From NCBI RefSeq assembly GCF_001712795.1, contig NZ_KV757591.1, forward strand, positions 1 to 53,006: a stretch of DNA of 53,006 nt. Direction: 5' to 3'. Numbering within the stretch: position 1 is the stretch's first letter; every line of letters starts with the position of its first letter. The position numbers and the translations under genes were made by a program. The notes beneath the pieces were generated by a model, which saw nothing but the letters and a program-made list of their open reading frames with translations, had not been told where the DNA came from and did not search any database. Positions 52,197 to 53,006 of the stretch are shown here, piece by piece. The DNA is from Nostoc sp. KVJ20 (GTDB taxonomy: Bacteria > Cyanobacteriota > Cyanobacteriia > Cyanobacteriales > Nostocaceae).

Positions 52197-52319
52197 TTAC
52201 TCATAATATAGACTAAATCAGTGCATTTATACAGTTATGGCTGCCATAAGAGTTCATAAATTTAATAAACATTATATGGTCGATAGACATTTTCAAATAC
52301 TCTAAAAAAGGATTTATAA

Positions 52320-52688
52320 ATGATTTATTCTCTTATTGTATTCTTTCTATTATTGCTAACTATTCCTTTTGTTATTGCTCAGATTATGCCTAACAAAAAG
52401 TGGCTAATAGCTTATACTATTTTTTTTGGAACCTTAGCTATTGCGCTGTATTATAATCACTTAACAACGCCAACCTATCGGCAAGGAAATGGTTTCTCCT
52501 ACGCGTTTGGAATAGCTGGTGCTTGTTTATTTGATACATCAATAATTGTAGGAATTATTAATAGAGCTATTGTATTATACTTTCGGTCAATAGGTTATAC
52601 AATCAAAATCTGGTTTATAATTAGCTTATTTTTCCTTGATCTAATGCTTATTGCACTTATTTTTCCTGCATTGTTAACAGTCTATTGA
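52320..52688 (+). CDS. Small membrane protein of unknown function
   Basis: The 122-residue protein is strongly hydrophobic with four probable helices: about 3-22, 27-45, 57-80 and 92-120. It begins MIYSLIVFFLLLLTIPFV. Only a few charged residues interrupt (PNKKW, YRQGNG). Start AAAAAAGGATTTATAA-ATG shows AAAGGA as ribosome site. No family recognised. It belongs to the nifD element and is AT-rich compared with its neighbours. Confidence 0.6.
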   Translation: MIYSLIVFFLLLLTIPFVIAQIMPNKKWLIAYTIFFGTLAIALYYNHLTTPTYRQGNGFSYAFGIAGACLFDTSIIVGIINRAIVLYFRSIGYTIKIWFIISLFFLDLMLIALIFPALLTVY

Positions 52689-52711
52689 TAAAGTAAATAT
52701 TAAGTAGAGTA

Positions 52712-52766
52712 TGTTACGGCTATGCAAGGATTTGAGAGTTTGAGAAAGTCATGATTAGCCGTAACA
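52712..52766. repeat. Inverted repeat before the IS630-type gene
   Basis: TGTTACGGCTA (52712-52722) and TAGCCGTAACA (52756-52766) form an 11-bp inverted repeat, 33-base spacer. It could be a terminator for the membrane protein gene or a scar at the IS border. Confidence 0.55.
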
Positions 52767-52867
52767 CACTAAATATGTTGGTGCGTTAAGCGTTGCTATA
52801 TGGCGTTTACCAGTCTAATAAAGTACACTAATTAAGATAAATTCAGTGCATCTACTCAAGGGTAAAA

Positions 52868-53006
52868 ATGAAACCATATTCCCTCGACTTTCGCCAAAAA
52901 ATATTGGATACATACTTGTCAGGTGGAATATCACAACGTCAATTAGCAAAGAGATTTTGTGTGAGTTTAGGTTTTATTGAGAAAATACTAAAGCAATATA
53001 GAGAAA
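52868..53006 (+). CDS. IS630-type transposase, N-terminal part (cut by window end)
   Basis: The 46 visible codons begin MKPYSLDFRQKILDTYLSGG and continue with an HTH segment ISQRQLAKRFCVSLGFIEKI followed by LKQYRE. This is the usual winged-helix opening of cyanobacterial IS630 transposases, which have a DDE catalytic domain downstream, outside the window. Whether the copy is intact cannot be judged. Confidence 0.85.
   Translation, partial: MKPYSLDFRQKILDTYLSGGISQRQLAKRFCVSLGFIEKILKQYRE

Larger units (their letters stand above)
49185..53006. mobile_element. nifK-proximal part of the nifD excision element (partial)
   Basis: It spans from the recombination core to the window end, so at least 3.8 kb is present and the far border is missing. 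It carries xisA, a dienelactone hydrolase, a small membrane protein and an IS630-type transposase start. The first 540 bases are non-coding, mainly repeats. Excision is developmentally controlled in heterocysts. Confidence 0.85.

Noticed and set aside
1..53006. tRNA, rRNA or other RNA genes
   Set aside because: No cloverleaf or rRNA-like sequence was recognised by eye in the gaps; a covariance-model scan would be decisive.

Overview
The window comes from a filamentous, heterocyst-forming cyanobacterium of the Nostoc/Anabaena type. Four things show this. There is a nif cluster with the heterocyst ferredoxin gene fdxH. nifD is split by a developmentally excised element carrying xisA. There are Raf1, Ycf37 and MenG genes. 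HIP1 octamers (GCGATCGC) and Nostoc-style short repeats are frequent. The nifD break shows that the DNA represents the unrearranged (vegetative-cell) configuration. No rRNA, tRNA or CRISPR array was seen.

Positions 1-13616 are an accessory/signalling region. It holds a terminal-inverted-repeat element, a Ser/Thr kinase, a DUF3365-HAMP haem-type sensor divergent from a phosphonate-type binding lipoprotein, a TIR-like orphan protein, an IS200/IS605 scar, an aldo/keto reductase, a Tat-exported PhoD phosphatase with a Pho-box-like promoter, a tight AAA-ATPase/PIN-like nuclease pair, and two tandem paralogous histidine kinases whose upstream regions are also duplicated. Positions 14294-25818 are mostly housekeeping: mutS, a cyclophilin, a copper amine oxidase, ycf37, an amino-acid-type binding protein, rpmI-rplT, a two-repeat secreted protein and a UvrD-like helicase. 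mutS and the helicase both carry dispersed repeats inserted in frame in their coding sequence.

Positions 26175-34458 contain a MarR regulator with a perfect 24-bp palindrome at its start codon, a QueG-like ferredoxin/SCP2 fusion behind it, an aquaporin, raf1, a REC-GAF regulator, menG and a DUF445 protein. Positions 34852-49184 are the nitrogen-fixation region: hupW-like protease, a small unknown, a SagB-like nitroreductase overlapping an ankyrin gene, a Lys20-type homocitrate synthase, a molybdate-binding Mop protein, FeoA, fdxH, hesB, hesA, nifW, a CCE_0567-type protein, a DUF269 protein, nifX, nifN, nifE, a Mo-nitrogenase C-terminal-domain protein, nifK and the 3' end of nifD. Nearly all are on the minus strand and read away from nifD. 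Together they cover the structural protein (NifD/K), the cofactor scaffold (NifE/N/X), homocitrate and Mo supply, Fe-S assembly, electron delivery (FdxH) and hydrogenase maturation. Several nif intergenic gaps hold repeat insertions, and one has created a 52-codon ORF between nifE and nifN.

From 49185 to the end is the nifK-proximal part of the nifD excision element: the 11-bp recombination core, xisA (with an intrinsic-terminator-like hairpin just ahead of its start), a dienelactone hydrolase, a possible gene remnant, a small membrane protein and the start of an IS630-type transposase. The other element border and the rest of nifD lie outside the window.
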